64,000 nucleotides of DNA from Scytolyngbya sp. HA4215-MV1 (GCA_019359045.1 JAHHIA010000009.1:1-64000), one strand, 5' to 3'. Shown: positions 43,710-53,239, counted from the stretch's first letter. A program made the numbers and translations. Notes: a model not told the origin generated them from the letters alone.

Positions 43710-43789
43710 CTCCACGTCTCCGTGTCTCCGCATCTTCGTATCCCCACGTCTCCGTATCTCTGTGTCTGCGCGTCTCCGCATCCCCGTGT
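43710..43789. repeat. 8-bp tandem repeat array
   Basis: Ten copies of a degenerate octamer with consensus CTCCGTGT run without a break (CTCCACGT, CTCCGTGT, CTCCGCAT and so on). They lie between the egtC and alcohol dehydrogenase genes. A second locus of the same type, on the other strand, lies at 58924-58963. Short tandem repeats of 7-8 bp are a known feature of filamentous cyanobacteria. Confidence 0.85.
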
Positions 43790-43833
43790 CCTAGCTGAGC
43801 CTGCCGCTCAACTCTCACATCCCTTCCAAACCA

Positions 43834-44916
43834 TCAGGGCTGAATCGAAACTTTAATCACTTTGCGGGCTTTCATGTCTTGAAACACTTGTTCTAGCTGA
43901 CTTAGGGGTTGGTCAGCACTGATCAGCTGTTCCAATGCAATAGTGCCACTGGCAATGAGGGCAAGGGCTTGCCGCACATGATGGGGCGTGTTGTGGAAGA
44001 CACCTTTGAGGGTAAGTTCGCTGTAGTGAAGTAGCTCAGTATTAACCGTGATGTGGCTGTTGCGGGGACAGCCCCCAAATAGATTGACCGTGGCACCCGG
44101 ACGAGCACAGGCGACCGCAGTTTCCCAAACGCTGGGAACACCTGTCGCTTCGATGACGATATCAGCGCCCCAACTATCGGTGAGCGCTTCGACCAGGGTA
44201 GGCATATCGTCAATCTGGCGATGGTTAAAAATCTGGCTGGCGCCAAGGTGCTGTCCAATCGTGAGTCGCTGGTCGCTTCCGCCGAATAAGAAAATTTCTG
44301 ATGGACGTTGATTGAAAGGGGAACCCGCTTGCGATCGCCACTGTCCGTTTCCAGCAGCTAGCACTGCCACAAACATTAAACCGATCGCACCATCACCAAT
44401 CACGACGACACGATCGCCCGCTTTCACATTTGAGCGATCTACCCCATGTAGCACACAGGCAAGGGGTTCAGTCATGGCTGCCCAGGCTGCGGGTAAATCT
44501 GCAGGAATGGGGAGTAGATTCTGCTGGACAATCGCAGCGGGAATTTTCAAATACTCGGCAAAGGTACCGTTGTTGAAAATCAGGTTGGAACAGAGAGAAT
44601 ATTCTTGCTTATGGCAGAAAAAACAATCCAGACAGGGAGCGGAGTTGTTGGCAACCACGCGATCGCCCATACGCCAACCCCTTACCCCGTGCCCCAACGC
44701 CACAATTTCTCCGGCTACCTCATGTCCAAACAAAGTAGGCGGTTTTAGCATCTTGGCATGTCCTCCCCGCCGCCAAACTTTGAGATCGGTGCCGCACGTG
44801 GTTGCGGCTGCGACTCGGATCACGACCTCACCCTCGGCAGGGGTTGGATCGGGAACCTGCTCTAACCGCAGATCTTCTTGCCCGTACAGGAGTGCTGCTA
44901 ACACGCGATCGCCCAC
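43834..44916 (-). CDS. Zinc-dependent alcohol dehydrogenase family protein (MDR)
   Basis: A 360-residue medium-chain dehydrogenase. The catalytic zinc site is ATTCGTDLKVW with LFGHEVAGEI, and the structural zinc site is CLDCFFCHKQEYSLC. The nucleotide-binding loop is VVVIGDGAIGLMFVAVLAAG. An insertion of about 20 residues (NGQWRSQAGSPFNQRPSEIF) follows the Rossmann glycine motif and is unusual. The sorbitol/threonine dehydrogenase branch is likely; the substrate is unknown. The start is a GTG at 44916 with GAGG seven bases upstream; a second GTG lies at 44904. Confidence 0.9.
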   Translation of the reverse strand: MGDRVLAALLYGQEDLRLEQVPDPTPAEGEVVIRVAAATTCGTDLKVWRRGGHAKMLKPPTLFGHEVAGEIVALGHGVRGWRMGDRVVANNSAPCLDCFFCHKQEYSLCSNLIFNNGTFAEYLKIPAAIVQQNLLPIPADLPAAWAAMTEPLACVLHGVDRSNVKAGDRVVVIGDGAIGLMFVAVLAAGNGQWRSQAGSPFNQRPSEIFLFGGSDQRLTIGQHLGASQIFNHRQIDDMPTLVEALTDSWGADIVIEATGVPSVWETAVACARPGATVNLFGGCPRNSHITVNTELLHYSELTLKGVFHNTPHHVRQALALIASGTIALEQLISADQPLSQLEQVFQDMKARKVIKVSIQP

Positions 44917-45034
44917 TGCGAAACCTCACCCCAAATCCTAACCCGAAAGGTTGAGTCCCGACCCAGTCTCAATCTCACAGGCCGCCAGGAGAATGTTAGG
45001 TAAACTTATATTAAGAAGTTTTTTGAAGATTCCA

Positions 45035-45580
45035 ATGCTACGGCGAACTTTGTTGCGAACTTTCTTGGCTGGGATGGCGTTCTTTCTCACCTGCTTGAGT
45101 GCGGTTCCAGCGGCTTATGCCCTGGGCGGCACTTTGCCAGCACTCAATCAACCTGCTCCCGAATTTCGTCTGCCAACCCACATAGGAAATGGCACGATCT
45201 CGTTATCCGATTATCGAGGCAAATGGGTCGTTGCCTATTTCTACCCCAAAGACTTTACCCCTGGTTGCACGCTGGAAGCCCAGCGCTTTCAGCAAGATTT
45301 ACCTAAATACTTGAGTCGCAATACCCAAATTTTGGGAATTAGTGCCGATTCGATCGATGCCCATGCAGAATTTTGTGAGTCCGAAGGGTTGCGGTTTCCC
45401 CTTCTGGCGGATACCGATGGCTCAGTCAGCAAAGCCTATGGCTCCTGGATGGGCATTGTCTCTGCTCGCCACACCTTCATCATTGATCCAAATGGGATCT
45501 TGCGACAGATTTTTACAGGGGTGAGACCTGTGATTCACAGTACTGAAGTATTAGCGAAGCTGGAGGAGCTACAGGGGTAG
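45035..45580 (+). CDS. Exported peroxiredoxin Q (BCP family)
   Basis: About 181 residues. A signal peptide (MLRRTLLRTFLAGMAFFLTC, then 'AVPAAYALGG' with a cleavage site) precedes a thioredoxin-fold peroxiredoxin. The peroxidatic Cys is in FTPGCTLEAQRF. The usual resolving Cys five residues on is replaced by Gln, but another Cys lies 36 residues on (AEFCESEG), the spacing known for the alpha-3 type of PrxQ. It reduces hydroperoxides, probably in the thylakoid lumen or periplasm. Earlier in-frame starts at 44951 and 44993 are possible; I chose the one giving a normal signal peptide. Confidence 0.9.
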   Translation: MLRRTLLRTFLAGMAFFLTCLSAVPAAYALGGTLPALNQPAPEFRLPTHIGNGTISLSDYRGKWVVAYFYPKDFTPGCTLEAQRFQQDLPKYLSRNTQILGISADSIDAHAEFCESEGLRFPLLADTDGSVSKAYGSWMGIVSARHTFIIDPNGILRQIFTGVRPVIHSTEVLAKLEELQG

Positions 45581-45639
45581 GCAGGGGCTTTTCCCCGCTT
45601 ACAATGGATCTCAAAGCTCGCTCTTAAGGCAGGTGTGTG

Positions 45640-46134
45640 ATGGAACCCAAGCCAAAAGCCTCAGCCCAAACTCAATCTGAACCGATCGAGTTTGCCGAAC
45701 CGCCTGCCCGGACTCCGCTGGTTTTATTGCAAGCAACCGAACGATCGCTACGATTAAAAACGGTCGAAATTTTAGCGCCTATTCTGCCGGAGAAAACAGC
45801 GACGAGTTTGACAGAAGTTTCCCAGGTCGCCGAGGAGTCACTGCAAAAATTGGCAGAGATTGACCTGGATGAAATCACCGATGAGGACCTGAAGCCAGCC
45901 CGAATTCAGGTGGGGCTAGCCTTTGTTGGCTTTGGTGCCCTGATGATGGTGTTTTTGCTGCTATATCTCTACACTCTCCATCCAGAGATCAATGCAGCCG
46001 ATCAAGTGAAAGAGTACTGGTATCAGTACATTTGGTTTGTGGGGTTGGGGGTGGCTGGCATGTTTATGCTGGGACGAGAAGCCATGAGACCGAGACGCCT
46101 GACCGATCAAGAAACCTTGGATGACTGGGAATAA
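45640..46134 (+). CDS. Two-helix membrane protein, function unknown
   Basis: A 164-residue protein. The first 100 residues are cytosolic and acidic, with a short amphipathic stretch 'EVSQVAEESLQKLAEIDLDEITDEDLKPAR'. Two membrane helices follow (VGLAFVGFGALMMVFLLLYL and WFVGLGVAGMFMLG), then a short tail. No domain is recognised. The ATG at 45640 has AGGCAGG upstream; the GTG just before it is less likely. It follows the peroxiredoxin gene by 60 bases on the same strand and may share its transcript. Confidence 0.75.
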   Translation: MEPKPKASAQTQSEPIEFAEPPARTPLVLLQATERSLRLKTVEILAPILPEKTATSLTEVSQVAEESLQKLAEIDLDEITDEDLKPARIQVGLAFVGFGALMMVFLLLYLYTLHPEINAADQVKEYWYQYIWFVGLGVAGMFMLGREAMRPRRLTDQETLDDWE

Positions 46135-46167
46135 AAGTCAGAAATTGCTGCGGCAAATGCTGAATGC

Positions 46168-47340
46168 TCAGGTTTTTACGATCGGTAACTTGAGATAGGT
46201 ACTTAACTCGTAAGCAAGCCACGCTAGCTCTGGATCAGTCAAGCTGGGATTATTGCCTAACTCAAATTTTTGCTCCCCCGCAAAGATCGTAATTTGATTT
46301 CCTGAACCAATACTGGAGGGCTGTTTGCCAGATTCCAGTTTAGTGATTGTCTGCCGACGCGCAGACTGGGCGCGACTCGACGAAAAACCCAGCGTTTTAC
46401 TGGAAAGGGTAATTTGCTGGCGATCGATGCGCAATTGGGTCTGCCCCAAAACCGAGGGAATCGAAATCTCCAAAAGTTCGGGTGTATTGGTCAGGGCGAT
46501 TTTACTATCGATCGGTTTTTTGACGGGTTCTGGTGTCTGATTGCGAAGACGCTCTTGCTCCAACACATCTAACGCCTCTTGGGCTGAGCCGAGCCGACGC
46601 TCCAGACTATGTTCGGTCATCCAGGTTAGCCAGTCCACAAAGGAAGCGCTCAGGTTCGTAAAATGAGAAAAGTCCACCTGCACGCCTTTGCGAGGCAAGC
46701 TGGAGGGATGCACGCCAGTAACAGAGGTAATCAGCGTTGCCCCCAAGCTGTACAAGTCAGAAGCAGGGACGGCTCTACCACTGAACTGTTCGGGTGGCAT
46801 ATAACCATACGTGCCAACAACTGTAAAAGAAGTACTATCACGGGTGGCAAAGCTTTTAACGGAGCCAAAATCCACCAGATAAGCCTGGCGAGGCGTCAGC
46901 AAAATGTTGCTGGGTTTGATATCGCGATGGATGACAGGTGGTTGTTGCCCATGCAAATAGCACAGGATCGCAAGTAAAGCTTTGCCAATCTGTTTTGCTT
47001 GGGCTTCGCTCAGGGTTCTTCCCTCTTGCAAAAGTTGTTCTAAGGATTTTCCTTCAATAAAGCTTTGCACCAGTGCCAGTGCTCTGCCATCTTTGGGAAG
47101 GTCAATTTCAAAATGGCTTAAATATTTTGGAATTGAAGGATGAGTGAGAGAGCGAATCGTCTCTGCCTCTCGTTGAAAAAGTTTCAAATCATCCCACTCA
47201 GTTTCCTCATCCACAAAGAGAAGTTTGAGGATGACCAACTCTTGATTCGTCAAATCCTTCGCCAGAAGTGTCCAGCGTCCAGATTTCTTTCCCAGTTGTT
47301 TTTCGACCTGATAGCGGTCACCCAATATCTGCCCTGACAT
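46168..47340 (-). CDS. Serine/threonine protein kinase
   Basis: About 390 residues. The kinase domain (7-270) has a degenerate glycine loop (YQVEKQLGKKSGRW), the Lys in VILKLLF, catalytic VIHRDIKPSNILL, DFGSVKSF and 'GTYGYMPPEQFSGR', all the residues needed for activity. The C-terminal 120 residues are soluble with no membrane helix; they form a beta-rich region ('LEISIPSVLGQTQLRIDRQQITLSS...FAGEQKFELGNNPSL') of unknown type. I start at the ATG at 47340. The frame stays open 60 codons upstream, but that part does not look like kinase sequence. Confidence 0.92.
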   Translation of the reverse strand: MSGQILGDRYQVEKQLGKKSGRWTLLAKDLTNQELVILKLLFVDEETEWDDLKLFQREAETIRSLTHPSIPKYLSHFEIDLPKDGRALALVQSFIEGKSLEQLLQEGRTLSEAQAKQIGKALLAILCYLHGQQPPVIHRDIKPSNILLTPRQAYLVDFGSVKSFATRDSTSFTVVGTYGYMPPEQFSGRAVPASDLYSLGATLITSVTGVHPSSLPRKGVQVDFSHFTNLSASFVDWLTWMTEHSLERRLGSAQEALDVLEQERLRNQTPEPVKKPIDSKIALTNTPELLEISIPSVLGQTQLRIDRQQITLSSKTLGFSSSRAQSARRQTITKLESGKQPSSIGSGNQITIFAGEQKFELGNNPSLTDPELAWLAYELSTYLKLPIVKT

Positions 47341-48002
47341 GGTTGTTCTCGTCTGCGAGCACGTATAATGTTTGACTTTTTCAAAGTGGTGATATGCACC
47401 AGCGGCAGGCTGCTTTTGGATTTTGTCAGATTGCGCCCTTAATTCTGAATTGGCAATCAGGTTGAATCTGCTGTAGGAACCGTGAAAGCGGCTCACCACA
47501 CTCCTCCAACTTTCAAGCATTTCAGCGAGTCGCTTAAAAGCTCTGCCTAAATTCCCTATAGTATGCCCAGCAGCGCGGAAGTGCGATAGTGAATCTTAAA
47601 AAATCATATTTCACTTGGCTCTGGCACTGCCGCGATGCGAATCGATCGCATCAAGCTAGCATTCTGGCAAGAATTTTTCGAGCACATGCCTGATTCCTCA
47701 CAAATAAGTGTATCTTTTCATCCCTTGAAATCGATGCACTGGTAGAGGCGCGGGATGTACTCCTACGGTCTCTGCCCAAGTCTGTTAATTTTTGATGGAT
47801 AGCCCTCTGGACTTTCACTCTGAGAGTGCATAAGCTAATTTTCAGTTGCTCACCCGCATTTTATGCAGGGAATCTTTTATTCATTACCGCGATACATCAC
47901 ATCAATGCAGGGTTTGATTGGGATGGGCAAAGCGCAAGAAGGGATTGAACGACAAGCTAAAATTTCAGGGTTCAAAGAAAGGCGAATGTTTGGAGAGTCT
48001 CT
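47341..48002. other. Intergenic region with long imperfect hairpin
   Basis: About 660 bp between the divergent kinase gene and the gene at 48003. The segment 47574-47634 folds into a long imperfect hairpin: CGCGGaAGTGC...AGTGAA against TTCACT...GCACTgCCGCG. No gene with a ribosome binding site is seen. Confidence 0.5.
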
Positions 48003-48482
48003 ATGGTTAGCATCAACCAACCCCCAGCCTGGCATTTTGATTCTCAAGAGGTTTATGTTCCGCTCTCTTTTGAAGGAGAAGTCGTTGGGTTTTGCAAGCT
48101 CAACCATGCCAGTCGCATTGTCGAAATTCTTAATGAGGAAGATCGGTGTCAAAAAGCCTTACGTCTTGCCTGTTACGACCTGGCAGCTCGATCAGGCGGG
48201 AGTGACGGAGTTGATGTTCTGATCGAGAAGTACCTGGCGAAAACTGAGCGACCGAAGCGGGGGACAGGGGTAGTTGCGTTGCTTTTGAAAGAGCGCCAGA
48301 CAGACTTAGATTTAAACGATGATGAGTTTGCTAAGTTTTGTGACACCTATCGCGTCTCGCGCAATGAATTGAGTCGTATTTATTCAGGAGAAGAAATTGG
48401 CAGCGGGCAATTGAATTGCTTAGCCCGAATTTTAGGCATTTCAGTGGATGAACTGATTTCGATCTGGCAGGGAGCGGATTAA
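48003..48482 (+). CDS. Small protein with possible HTH C-terminus
   Basis: A 159-residue protein with no family I can name. The N-terminal 50 residues look beta-rich (EVYVPLSFEGEVVGFCKLNH). The C-terminal 70 residues (LLLKERQTDLDLNDDEFAKF, 'CDTYRVSRNELSRIYSGEEIGSGQLNCLARILGISVDELISIW') resemble a Cro/CI-like helix-turn-helix with the 'L-A-x-x-L-x-(I/V)-S-x-D-E-L' ending typical of XRE regulators, though the recognition helix is atypical. It is convergent with the membrane protein gene at 48491, with only eight bases between the stops. Confidence 0.7.
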   Translation: MVSINQPPAWHFDSQEVYVPLSFEGEVVGFCKLNHASRIVEILNEEDRCQKALRLACYDLAARSGGSDGVDVLIEKYLAKTERPKRGTGVVALLLKERQTDLDLNDDEFAKFCDTYRVSRNELSRIYSGEEIGSGQLNCLARILGISVDELISIWQGAD

Positions 48483-48490
48483 TGATGGGG

Positions 48491-49276
48491 TCAGGTGGGT
48501 GCCATCCGTTGTGTTCTGAAGGTAACGTTGCTGCCTTCTTGGGTTTGCTCTAAAACCAGCAGGGGAGTGGGTTTTGCTTTTTGATCCCAATGCATGTTGG
48601 CAATTCTGCCTTGAATGGTGGGTTGCCAAGTATGGTGCTCTTCGGTGGTGTTGAGATAGTTTTCAATACATTTGATGATCTGGTCGATGGTGACGGAGGT
48701 GGGCTGAGTGGGCAACTTCACCATTTTAATTTGAATCCGAAACAGCACTCGTTTAGTGCCTTTAGGGAGATCGCCCGGTTCGTATTCCACGTCAAAAATT
48801 TCGTCAATTTGGCGTCCCGTGCTGGCGATGCCGATCGCCCCGTGGTGAGCTTGCCCGGGGCGAAGTGCAACAGTGATTTTTTCTTTGACTCTAATTTTGA
48901 TTTGATTGACAATCGCGAAGTGGAATCCTTCTTCAGTCATCCGCATTCTGAGATAGTCAAGGTTAAATTCGCGAGAGTGAATGAGGTCGGGGTTTTTCTC
49001 CATTTTGCCGATCGTCTCAACCGCATATTTGAGCTTGCGTTGGAGTTCCCGATTTTTGAGTTCTTCAAATCTCGCTTTCTTGGCAAGTTTATCAAACTGA
49101 AGCTTACTGTAAATGCCGAGTGCCACTAATAGGATGAGGAGACTGCCAGAAGTAATTTGCCATGTGTTGGCGTTGGAGAATAGGGTGGGATGGATCGGGG
49201 TGGTGCTTTGGGAGATCTTGGCTTTGGCAGGAACCTGGGCAAGCCAGACTGGGGTTAGGTAGAACGGGGTAGACAT
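48491..49276 (-). CDS. Single-pass membrane protein, function unknown
   Basis: A 261-residue protein. A hydrophobic segment near residues 40-57 (ITSGSLLILLVALGIYSKLQ) follows a Ser/Thr/Pro-rich N-terminus. A short coiled coil comes next (FEELKNRELQRKLKYAVETI), then a soluble domain of about 150 residues (FHFAIVNQIKIRVKEKITVA ... LFRIQIKMVKLPTQPTSVTI) that looks alpha/beta. I do not recognise the family. It lies between a peptidase gene and a putative regulator gene. Confidence 0.75.
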   Translation of the reverse strand: MSTPFYLTPVWLAQVPAKAKISQSTTPIHPTLFSNANTWQITSGSLLILLVALGIYSKLQFDKLAKKARFEELKNRELQRKLKYAVETIGKMEKNPDLIHSREFNLDYLRMRMTEEGFHFAIVNQIKIRVKEKITVALRPGQAHHGAIGIASTGRQIDEIFDVEYEPGDLPKGTKRVLFRIQIKMVKLPTQPTSVTIDQIIKCIENYLNTTEEHHTWQPTIQGRIANMHWDQKAKPTPLLVLEQTQEGSNVTFRTQRMAPT

Positions 49277-49429
49277 GGTTGGTTGCTGTTGGCTAGAAGT
49301 ACCTCTATATCCTCAAGATGCCCCCATAACTTTGCTATCAGATCAGGCAAAGTTCTTCAGTATTGGTCATTTCATCAGCAGAATCCATTTTCATCAGCAG
49401 AATAGGGCACAACGATCAAACTTCAGCAT

Positions 49430-51157
49430 TTAGCGCAACCATCTTGCCCGATAGCCACGTGCATCGATATGGCTGAGATACGGGAACCTGGTATAGCGTC
49501 CCAAACCACCAGACCACCAAGGATCCAGAAACCAATAGATTTGATCTCCTGTAAGACCGTCGCAATAAAAATCGATCGCGTCTCCAACCATGTGACGACT
49601 GTTGGAAACTTCCCCTACTCTAGCATTGACATCCGATAGACGATACCAACGAGTTATATGGACAGGGCGACCTAATCGATCGCGAACTTGCTGCACCAAT
49701 TGGGCGATGTGGACAATTGCATCGACTGTTGCCTGGTTGGGGGGCAGGTAAGTGCCCCCATGGGTGGCTTCTGCCCAAGTAAAGCTGCCACTAGGAAGAA
49801 TAGAGGCATGGATTTGGAGGTTGTGAGGCGTCCAAGCAGGCGGTCGGCGGGGCAAAATTAGAGCAAGAGGGGTTGGCGCTGCCTCTTCGCTATCTCGTCG
49901 TGCCTGAGACATCCGTTTCAGGTCATCCATCAAAGTTTGGATTGTTTTTTCGGGCGTTGGTAGATTGCGCCAAACCTGGGCAATGCGAATCAGCGCATTG
50001 CGCTGGTGATCAAGACCTTGGTATTCGGTAGGAATTTGGCGAATAAACTCGATGAGTGATCGATCGACCTGTGCCGCAGCCTCTGTCAAAATGCTCTGGG
50101 CGGGAGCACTGCCTGTAAACAAGGTCGGATTTACGCCTAAGGCAATGAGCGTATCCGATCTCGAATCGAGTTGACGCCAGAGCCGAAAACCTTCGACCAG
50201 AGCATTGCGTTGATTTGCCTGGGCAGCGTAGGTAATGGAAATGCGTTGGATCAAGGCAATCAATACAGAGTCAAGGATTTTTAGGCTGGTGACAGCAGAG
50301 GTGCTTTTTCCCAGAGAGGCGATCGCCGCTTCGCGGGAGTCTAGTTCTCGCCAAAGCTGGGTCAGGCGGATTAATCCTTCTCGTTGGTGTGGATACCCTC
50401 CGTAGCTAGCAGCAATCCGCTGGACAAACTGAAGTAAAGGAATATCCAGGTAAGTGTCGTCTAGGGTATGGGGTTGGGTGCCCAGCGGCAGCGGTGCATT
50501 GAGGGCGGCGATCGCCGCCTCGCGTGTATCTAACTTACGCCAGAGACGGGTTAGCTCCAAGAGCGCTTCGCGCTGATGCACCAACCCAACGTAGTGAGTT
50601 GGTAAGTGTTCCACTAGCGTCAACAGCGCTTGCTCCAGATACGCCAGATGGGGGGAAGCGTTTTGGCTCTGAAAGTCGATTTCCCCATCTTCGAGATAGT
50701 GAGTCATCAGGACCTGCTTATCACTTTTTTCGAGCCGCGCCGCTGCCACATCATTGGCAGGGGGTGCGTAGCCACTAGCAACGGTCATTAAAAATTGATC
50801 GCTATACCGTCCTGCTTCGGCAAACCAGAAATCTGCTCCTTGCCAGCCCTGAGCCGTCAGGTTATTGGTGATGCTGCGAATCGTATTGGCAGCGTAATGC
50901 ACTTGTCCCTGAAAGGTACTGACATCCGCTAGGGAAACCCGATTAGCTGGAGCAATCCCCAATCCAGTTTCTTCCTCCTCTAATGTGGGATGCCCCTGGG
51001 CTGCGTACAGCGCTGCCAGAATGGGTTTGTGAATCCCTGTACGCTCGGCTTCGACAAGATAGATAGAATTTCGTTGATCAGGGGTCAATGGAGCCATAGG
51101 TTGAATAGAAAGCGGTTTGCTGATGACGATCGGCGGAGTCGCGATCGCTCGATGCAT
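49430..51157 (-). CDS. M15-family D-Ala-D-Ala carboxypeptidase-like protein with four repeats
   Basis: A 575-residue protein. The N-terminal 430 residues contain four repeats of about 85 residues, each centred on 'QR(E/N)(A/G)L-x-x-x-x-x-LWR-x-LD(T/S)R-x-(A/T)-(I/L)-(A/I)-(A/S)-L'. The C-terminal domain (about 445-575) is a Peptidase_M15_3 type, with predicted zinc ligands His522, Asp529 (SRHMVGDAIDF) and His563 (LSHIDARG). It should cut peptide cross-links in cell-wall peptidoglycan, but there is no signal peptide. The repeats are of a kind I do not recognise and may bind a surface or partner. Start at the ATG at 51157. Confidence 0.88.
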   Translation of the reverse strand: MHRAIATPPIVISKPLSIQPMAPLTPDQRNSIYLVEAERTGIHKPILAALYAAQGHPTLEEEETGLGIAPANRVSLADVSTFQGQVHYAANTIRSITNNLTAQGWQGADFWFAEAGRYSDQFLMTVASGYAPPANDVAAARLEKSDKQVLMTHYLEDGEIDFQSQNASPHLAYLEQALLTLVEHLPTHYVGLVHQREALLELTRLWRKLDTREAAIAALNAPLPLGTQPHTLDDTYLDIPLLQFVQRIAASYGGYPHQREGLIRLTQLWRELDSREAAIASLGKSTSAVTSLKILDSVLIALIQRISITYAAQANQRNALVEGFRLWRQLDSRSDTLIALGVNPTLFTGSAPAQSILTEAAAQVDRSLIEFIRQIPTEYQGLDHQRNALIRIAQVWRNLPTPEKTIQTLMDDLKRMSQARRDSEEAAPTPLALILPRRPPAWTPHNLQIHASILPSGSFTWAEATHGGTYLPPNQATVDAIVHIAQLVQQVRDRLGRPVHITRWYRLSDVNARVGEVSNSRHMVGDAIDFYCDGLTGDQIYWFLDPWWSGGLGRYTRFPYLSHIDARGYRARWLR

Positions 51158-51454
51158 AAGTGCAGTCCGTCTCCGAGAGCAATTCTTGGAAAATACATTT
51201 ACCGCTAGTCAGCGCGCAAACCCTTTGCCCTTACGCATACCCGACAAGTTGGCGGTAATTTATTTTCTGGAAATCTCCCTAGCTCAAAGTCTACATGTGT
51301 TTCAGGACTTGTTTCTGCCCTCTTGTCACGCGTCCTTTCCGCCTTCACTTCTCTGCCTTCCCCTCTCCATCTCCTCTATTCTCTCCACTGTGGCTACCGT
51401 CCGCTGCCGAGGTTAAGCTTAGATTAGTTCTGATGTAACTTCTTGGGGTCTGGC

Positions 51455-52738
51455 GTGACTAAGACAAATCTAGATTTTCTTGCAGTAACCGATCCAGCGA
51501 TCGCCGATTTGATCCAGCGCGAACTCCAGCGCCAGCGGAGTCACCTGGAATTGATTGCCAGCGAAAACTTTACCTCTGCCGCAGTGTTGGCAGCCCAAGG
51601 CTCGGTATTGACCAACAAGTATGCTGAAGGTCTACCGGGCAAGCGCTATTACGGTGGCTGTGAGTTTGTGGACGGTGTGGAACAATTGGCGATCGATCGG
51701 GCAAAACAGTTGTTTGGCGCCGCCCATGCCAATGTGCAACCCCATTCGGGTGCCCAAGCAAACTTTGCTGTCTTTTTGGCGCTACTCGAACCCGGCGATA
51801 CCTTTATGGGCATGGATCTGGCTCACGGAGGACACTTGACTCATGGCTCTCCAGTCAACGTTTCGGGTAAATGGTTTAAAACCTGTCACTACGCGGTGAA
51901 CCGGGCTACGGAACAACTGGACTATGACGAAGTCCGCGCTCTGGCTCTCGAACATCGCCCCAAACTGATTGTTTGTGGGTATTCTGCCTATCCTCGCATC
52001 ATTGATTTTGAGAAGTTTCGGGCGATCGCTGATGAAATTGGCGCATACCTGATGGCAGACATTGCCCACATTGCTGGTTTGGTCGCAACCGGACATCATC
52101 CCAACCCGATTCCTTATTGTGATGTTGTTACCACAACTACTCACAAAACCCTGCGAGGTCCCAGAGGCGGGTTGATTTTGACCCGTGATCCAGAATTGGG
52201 CAAGAAATTTGATAAAGGGGTATTTCCGGGCAGTCAGGGCGGACCTCTGGAGCATGTGATTGCAGGCAAGGCAGTCGCATTTGGCGAGGCGCTGAAACCA
52301 GAATTTAAAACCTACTCTGCCCAAGTCATTGCCAATGCTCAAGCACTGGCAGCTCAGTTGCAAAAATGCGGCTTCAAGATCGTGTCTGGCGGCACAGATA
52401 ACCACTTACTATTGGTTGACTTGCAATCGATCGGCATGACAGGCAAGCAAGCGGATCAGCTCGTAAGTGGCATCAACGTCACGGCGAACAAGAATATGGT
52501 GCCCTTTGACCCGGCATCGCCCTTTGTAACCAGTGGCTTGCGATTGGGATCACCAGCGATGACAACTCGTGGTATGGGCACGACCGAATTTGTCGAGATT
52601 GCCAATATCATCGCCGATCGCCTGCTCAGTCCCGAAGACGCAAGCGTCACCCAAACCTGTCAGCAGCGGGTTGCAGCATTATGCGAAGCCTTCCCACTCT
52701 ATCCTCACTTAACAATTCCGGTGGCGACTCTGGCGTAA
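51455..52738 (+). CDS. glyA: Serine hydroxymethyltransferase
   Basis: About 427 residues. It converts serine and tetrahydrofolate to glycine and methylene-tetrahydrofolate, and in cyanobacteria also serves photorespiration. The PLP lysine is in [16 protein letters not shown], with '[12 protein letters not shown]', [20 protein letters not shown] and [12 protein letters not shown] conserved. I use the GTG at 51455 as start: GGGG ends six bases upstream, and this gives the expected length and the '[16 protein letters not shown]' N-terminus; a TTG at 51443 is the alternative. It is followed by a terminator and a TagO-type gene. Confidence 0.97.
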   Translation: MTKTNLDFLAVTDPAIADLIQRELQRQRSHLELIASENFTSAAVLAAQGSVLTNKYAEGLPGKRYYGGCEFVDGVEQLAIDRAKQLFGAAHANVQPHSGAQANFAVFLALLEPGDTFMGMDLAHGGHLTHGSPVNVSGKWFKTCHYAVNRATEQLDYDEVRALALEHRPKLIVCGYSAYPRIIDFEKFRAIADEIGAYLMADIAHIAGLVATGHHPNPIPYCDVVTTTTHKTLRGPRGGLILTRDPELGKKFDKGVFPGSQGGPLEHVIAGKAVAFGEALKPEFKTYSAQVIANAQALAAQLQKCGFKIVSGGTDNHLLLVDLQSIGMTGKQADQLVSGINVTANKNMVPFDPASPFVTSGLRLGSPAMTTRGMGTTEFVEIANIIADRLLSPEDASVTQTCQQRVAALCEAFPLYPHLTIPVATLA

Positions 52739-52803
52739 TTTCCATCAGTGATTCACAAATAGAGTGAGTCTCTTCGTTGGTGATTGATCAGGAGAAATTT
52801 CTA

Positions 52804-52849
52804 AGAGGGTGGAATCATGGGCATGTCCCATGACTCCACCCTCTCGTTT
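52804..52849 (+). terminator. Rho-independent terminator of glyA
   Basis: AGAGGGTGGAATCATGGG (52804-52821) pairs with CCCATGACTCCACCCTCT (52827-52844), with only one imperfect pair, around a short CATGT loop. CGTTTT follows. It begins 66 bases after the glyA stop. Confidence 0.85.
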
Positions 52850-53239
52850 TAGTTCGATGACTTTTTCATTGCTGAGTTTCACAACAACTTCCGGAATTTG
52901 CTGACTAACCCCAGTCTATGTTTTCTAGACTGATGTCTCTTAGAACTGAATCTTTACTCAGAATCAGATCTCTCATCGTGCAAAGCTGCCAAAAGGCAGT
53001 ACGTTGTTTTGTAGCAGTGCATTGTTGCTTAAGGTTCATTGTCTTGTGGAGTCTGCTGGCAAAATAAGGTTAATCAATGGGTTTTGTCGGGATTTGCACA
53101 AATTAGAGTGCTGATATGGACGAATTTAGAGCAATCTTGCTTTAGACCGACCCCTTCGATTTATATTTATCTGGTGACTACCGTCTGAAATGTAGTAGAC
53201 TCTGCCTGACACTTTTTGTCCATCCCTACACTCTCTCAG
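52850..53239. other. Intergenic region upstream of the TagO-type gene
   Basis: About 390 bp from the glyA terminator to the next start. It presumably carries the promoter of the transferase gene. No gene or RNA is recognised. Confidence 0.5.

Noticed and set aside
47863-48222. 119-codon plus-strand frame overlapping the 48003 gene
   Set aside because: Weak start, and the 48003 frame is longer over the shared part, has a coherent C-terminal domain and a better composition.
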